A stretch of 53,315 nt of DNA, from NCBI GenBank assembly GCA_002070505.1, contig MWDJ01000022.1:1-53315 (forward strand), in the 5' to 3' direction. Positions 51,808-53,315 of the stretch are shown in pieces. Under the pieces are notes generated by a model. The model was given only the letters and a program-made list of their open reading frames with translations. It was not told the origin of the DNA and ran no database searches. The translations under genes were made by a program, and so were the position numbers. Positions within the stretch are counted from its first letter, which is position 1. Every line of letters begins with the position of its first letter. This DNA comes from Bacteroidetes bacterium ADurb.Bin145. Its GTDB lineage: Bacteria; Bacteroidota; Bacteroidia; Bacteroidales; VadinHA17.

Positions 51808-53256
51808 GTGAACAATAAAGCTGATAAAGATGCATTAATAGAAGCGCTCCTTCTGGAGCGTGATGAACTTTATCAGGAACTCTCAAAATTACGTCAGGCC
51901 GATGGTGGGGCCCTGGAAAAAGCAGAGAAGAAAAATGCACGTTATGAGGAGCTTTTAAAAGAGAAAGACCTTTTAATCAAAAAGCTAACCGACCAGTTGG
52001 CCTGGCTCAGACGCAAGTTCTGGAAGCCATCGAGTGAAAAATACATACCCTCAGATCCCGCCCAGAGGAAGCTTGATTTTGATGGTCTCGATATACTACC
52101 CGAAGAAGAGGATATAGTAAAAGCTTCAGCCACGGAAATCATCACCTATGAGCGCCGGAAACCGGAACATGAAAAAAAGCAGCCAGTTCGACTACCTCTT
52201 CCGGAGCATCTTCGCCGGGAGGAAGAAACCATCGAGCCGGAAGGAATAGATGAGAACTGGGTGCGTATAGGCGAAGAAGTAACCGAACAACTGGAACACA
52301 GACCCGGCGAACTGTACGTTCATCGCATCATCCGCCCGAAATATGCTTTGAAAAAAGATGTTCAGCTGCAGCAGGAACTGGAAGCAGATGGCATTCTGAA
52401 TAAAACTGTTACGATCGCCCCCCTTCCTCTCTTACCACTTCCCAGGAGTAACGCGGGAGCAAGTCTGCTGGCCGAGATGCTGATGGGTAAGTACATGTAT
52501 CATCTTCCGTTCCACCGGCAACTGTCACTGTTTAAGCTTGAGGGAGTAAAAATACCCGCATCTACGGTAAATGACTGGTTCTCGGGTAGCAGTGATCTGC
52601 TCAGGGCGTTGTATTACAGGTTAAAGGAGATAGTTCTTGAATCTGACTATATACAGATCGATGAAAGTACTGTGCCGGTTATCAACAATGAAAAGCACCG
52701 GGCCGTTAAAGCTTACCTGTGGGTTGTCCGGGCAGTGATGAAGAAAATGGTATTCTTTCATTATGACAAGGGATCAAGAGCTCAGAAAGTGGTTACAGAT
52801 CTTCTGCATAATTACAAAGGTGCGGTACAGACTGACGGTTATGAGGCTTATTCCATCTATGAGAACAAGAAGGGGGTATTGCTTCTGGGTTGCTGGGCGC
52901 ATGCAAGAAGAAAGTTCAATGAAGCCATGAAAGAAGATAAGGCCGGAGCCGTGTATGCACTGGAGCAAATCGGTCTGCTTTATGGAGTGGAGACCATGGC
53001 AGACGACCAGGACCTCGATTACCAGCAAAGGGCAGAGCTTCGATCAAGACTTGCATATCCAATATTGTGTGCTTTTGAGAAATGGATCGTAAACTATATG
53101 CCAAAAGCATTAAATGGTGGCAGAATGAGTCAGGCTTTAAAATATACATACTCATTGTTCCACAGACTCTCCAGGTATCATCTCGATGGCAGGTATCAGA
53201 TAGATAACAACCTTGTGGAGAACACCATCCGTCCGCTGGCACTGGGTTATGCATAG
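51808..53256 (+). CDS. tnpC: IS66 transposase TnpC, C-terminally truncated
   Basis: 482 residues from a GTG. The N-terminus is a coiled coil (LYQELSKLRQADG), followed by a helix-turn-helix and zinc-type segment and the DDE catalytic domain: the first Asp in YIQIDESTVPV, the second in AVQTDGYEAYS, and the Glu in NNLVENTIRP. After PLALG the frame changes to Tyr-Ala and stops, so the roughly 40-residue IS66 C-terminal element that normally follows with RKNYLF is missing. The catalytic triad is intact, but the element is likely defective. The 59 bases after the stop, AT-rich, do not resemble the expected tnpC sequence and contain no gene. Confidence 0.9.
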   Translation: MNNKADKDALIEALLLERDELYQELSKLRQADGGALEKAEKKNARYEELLKEKDLLIKKLTDQLAWLRRKFWKPSSEKYIPSDPAQRKLDFDGLDILPEEEDIVKASATEIITYERRKPEHEKKQPVRLPLPEHLRREEETIEPEGIDENWVRIGEEVTEQLEHRPGELYVHRIIRPKYALKKDVQLQQELEADGILNKTVTIAPLPLLPLPRSNAGASLLAEMLMGKYMYHLPFHRQLSLFKLEGVKIPASTVNDWFSGSSDLLRALYYRLKEIVLESDYIQIDESTVPVINNEKHRAVKAYLWVVRAVMKKMVFFHYDKGSRAQKVVTDLLHNYKGAVQTDGYEAYSIYENKKGVLLLGCWAHARRKFNEAMKEDKAGAVYALEQIGLLYGVETMADDQDLDYQQRAELRSRLAYPILCAFEKWIVNYMPKALNGGRMSQALKYTYSLFHRLSRYHLDGRYQIDNNLVENTIRPLALGYA

Positions 53257-53315
53257 TAAATAATTATGTAAAGCAACATTTTGTTATTTATTAATAATCA
53301 GAGTTTTGATACAAG

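Larger units (their letters stand above)
50955..53256 (+). mobile_element. IS66-family insertion sequence, right end missing
   Basis: The left end begins GTAAGCCTTCGGTCTAGTGC at 50955, in agreement with the GTAAGC start of IS66 family ends. It carries the three genes tnpA, tnpB and tnpC in the usual order. No inverse copy of the left end occurs before the window edge, and the tnpC frame stops early, so the right end has been lost or lies beyond the window with an intervening change. Target-site duplication cannot be checked. Confidence 0.85.

Overview
The window looks like a chromosomal segment of a Bacteroidota bacterium, probably in the Bacteroidales/Marinilabiliales range. The signs are several TAnnTTTG promoter boxes without clear Shine-Dalgarno sequences, a hybrid two-component regulator with a C-terminal AraC domain, exported enzymes with lipoprotein or twin-arginine-like signals, a Bacteroidota-style peptidoglycan tripeptide ligase, and moderate to low G+C. 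The exact taxon cannot be fixed from sequence reading alone.

Layout. 1-3153 is a defence-like block: the N-terminal part of a type ISP restriction-modification enzyme (minus, running off the left edge), divergent from an HTH-ImmA metallopeptidase and a PIN-fold DUF4411 protein that look like a toxin-antitoxin type pair. 3154-4031 holds no gene but is crowded with hairpins. 4032-6350 is a TIR-TM-TPR protein and 6573-7910 an exported metallophosphoesterase; after them come a 21-bp tandem repeat and a 154-bp inverted-repeat element resembling a MITE.

8310-24143 is a carbohydrate cluster: a membrane-embedded hybrid histidine kinase/AraC regulator, a GH10 xylanase, two tandem type-B carboxylesterases, an alpha/beta hydrolase, a GH43-like enzyme with a discoidin domain, two tandem CE1-type esterases, an FAD oxidoreductase and a GH27 enzyme. 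It reads as a decorated-xylan degradation locus without SusC/SusD genes. Several of these unrelated exported enzymes carry Gly-rich (or Gln/Pro/Gly-rich) loops.

24260-28675 has a small membrane protein, an ECF sigma factor with a probable membrane partner, and a 914-residue surface protein with nineteen 17-residue repeats. 28723-34899 is a mixed housekeeping stretch: a WalJ-like hydrolase, an NlpC/P60 peptidase, a bleomycin-hydrolase-like peptidase, RtcB, a deoxyribosyltransferase-like protein and an AlbA_2 protein. 34965-43101 is a run of eight minus-strand genes with short gaps: a tetraheme NapC/NirT-SUMF1 fusion, a Gfo/Idh/MocA oxidoreductase, a sugar-isomerase-like TIM barrel, GlpK, GlpF, a beta-barrel protein, a Bcp peroxiredoxin and an exported nitroreductase. 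Divergent from it is a nucleoside hydrolase-FmdE fusion. 44689-50413 carries class I fumarase, an MBL hydrolase, a cardiolipin synthase-like protein, an Mpl-type ligase and a small barrel protein. The window ends with tRNA-Glu and a 3'-truncated IS66 element.
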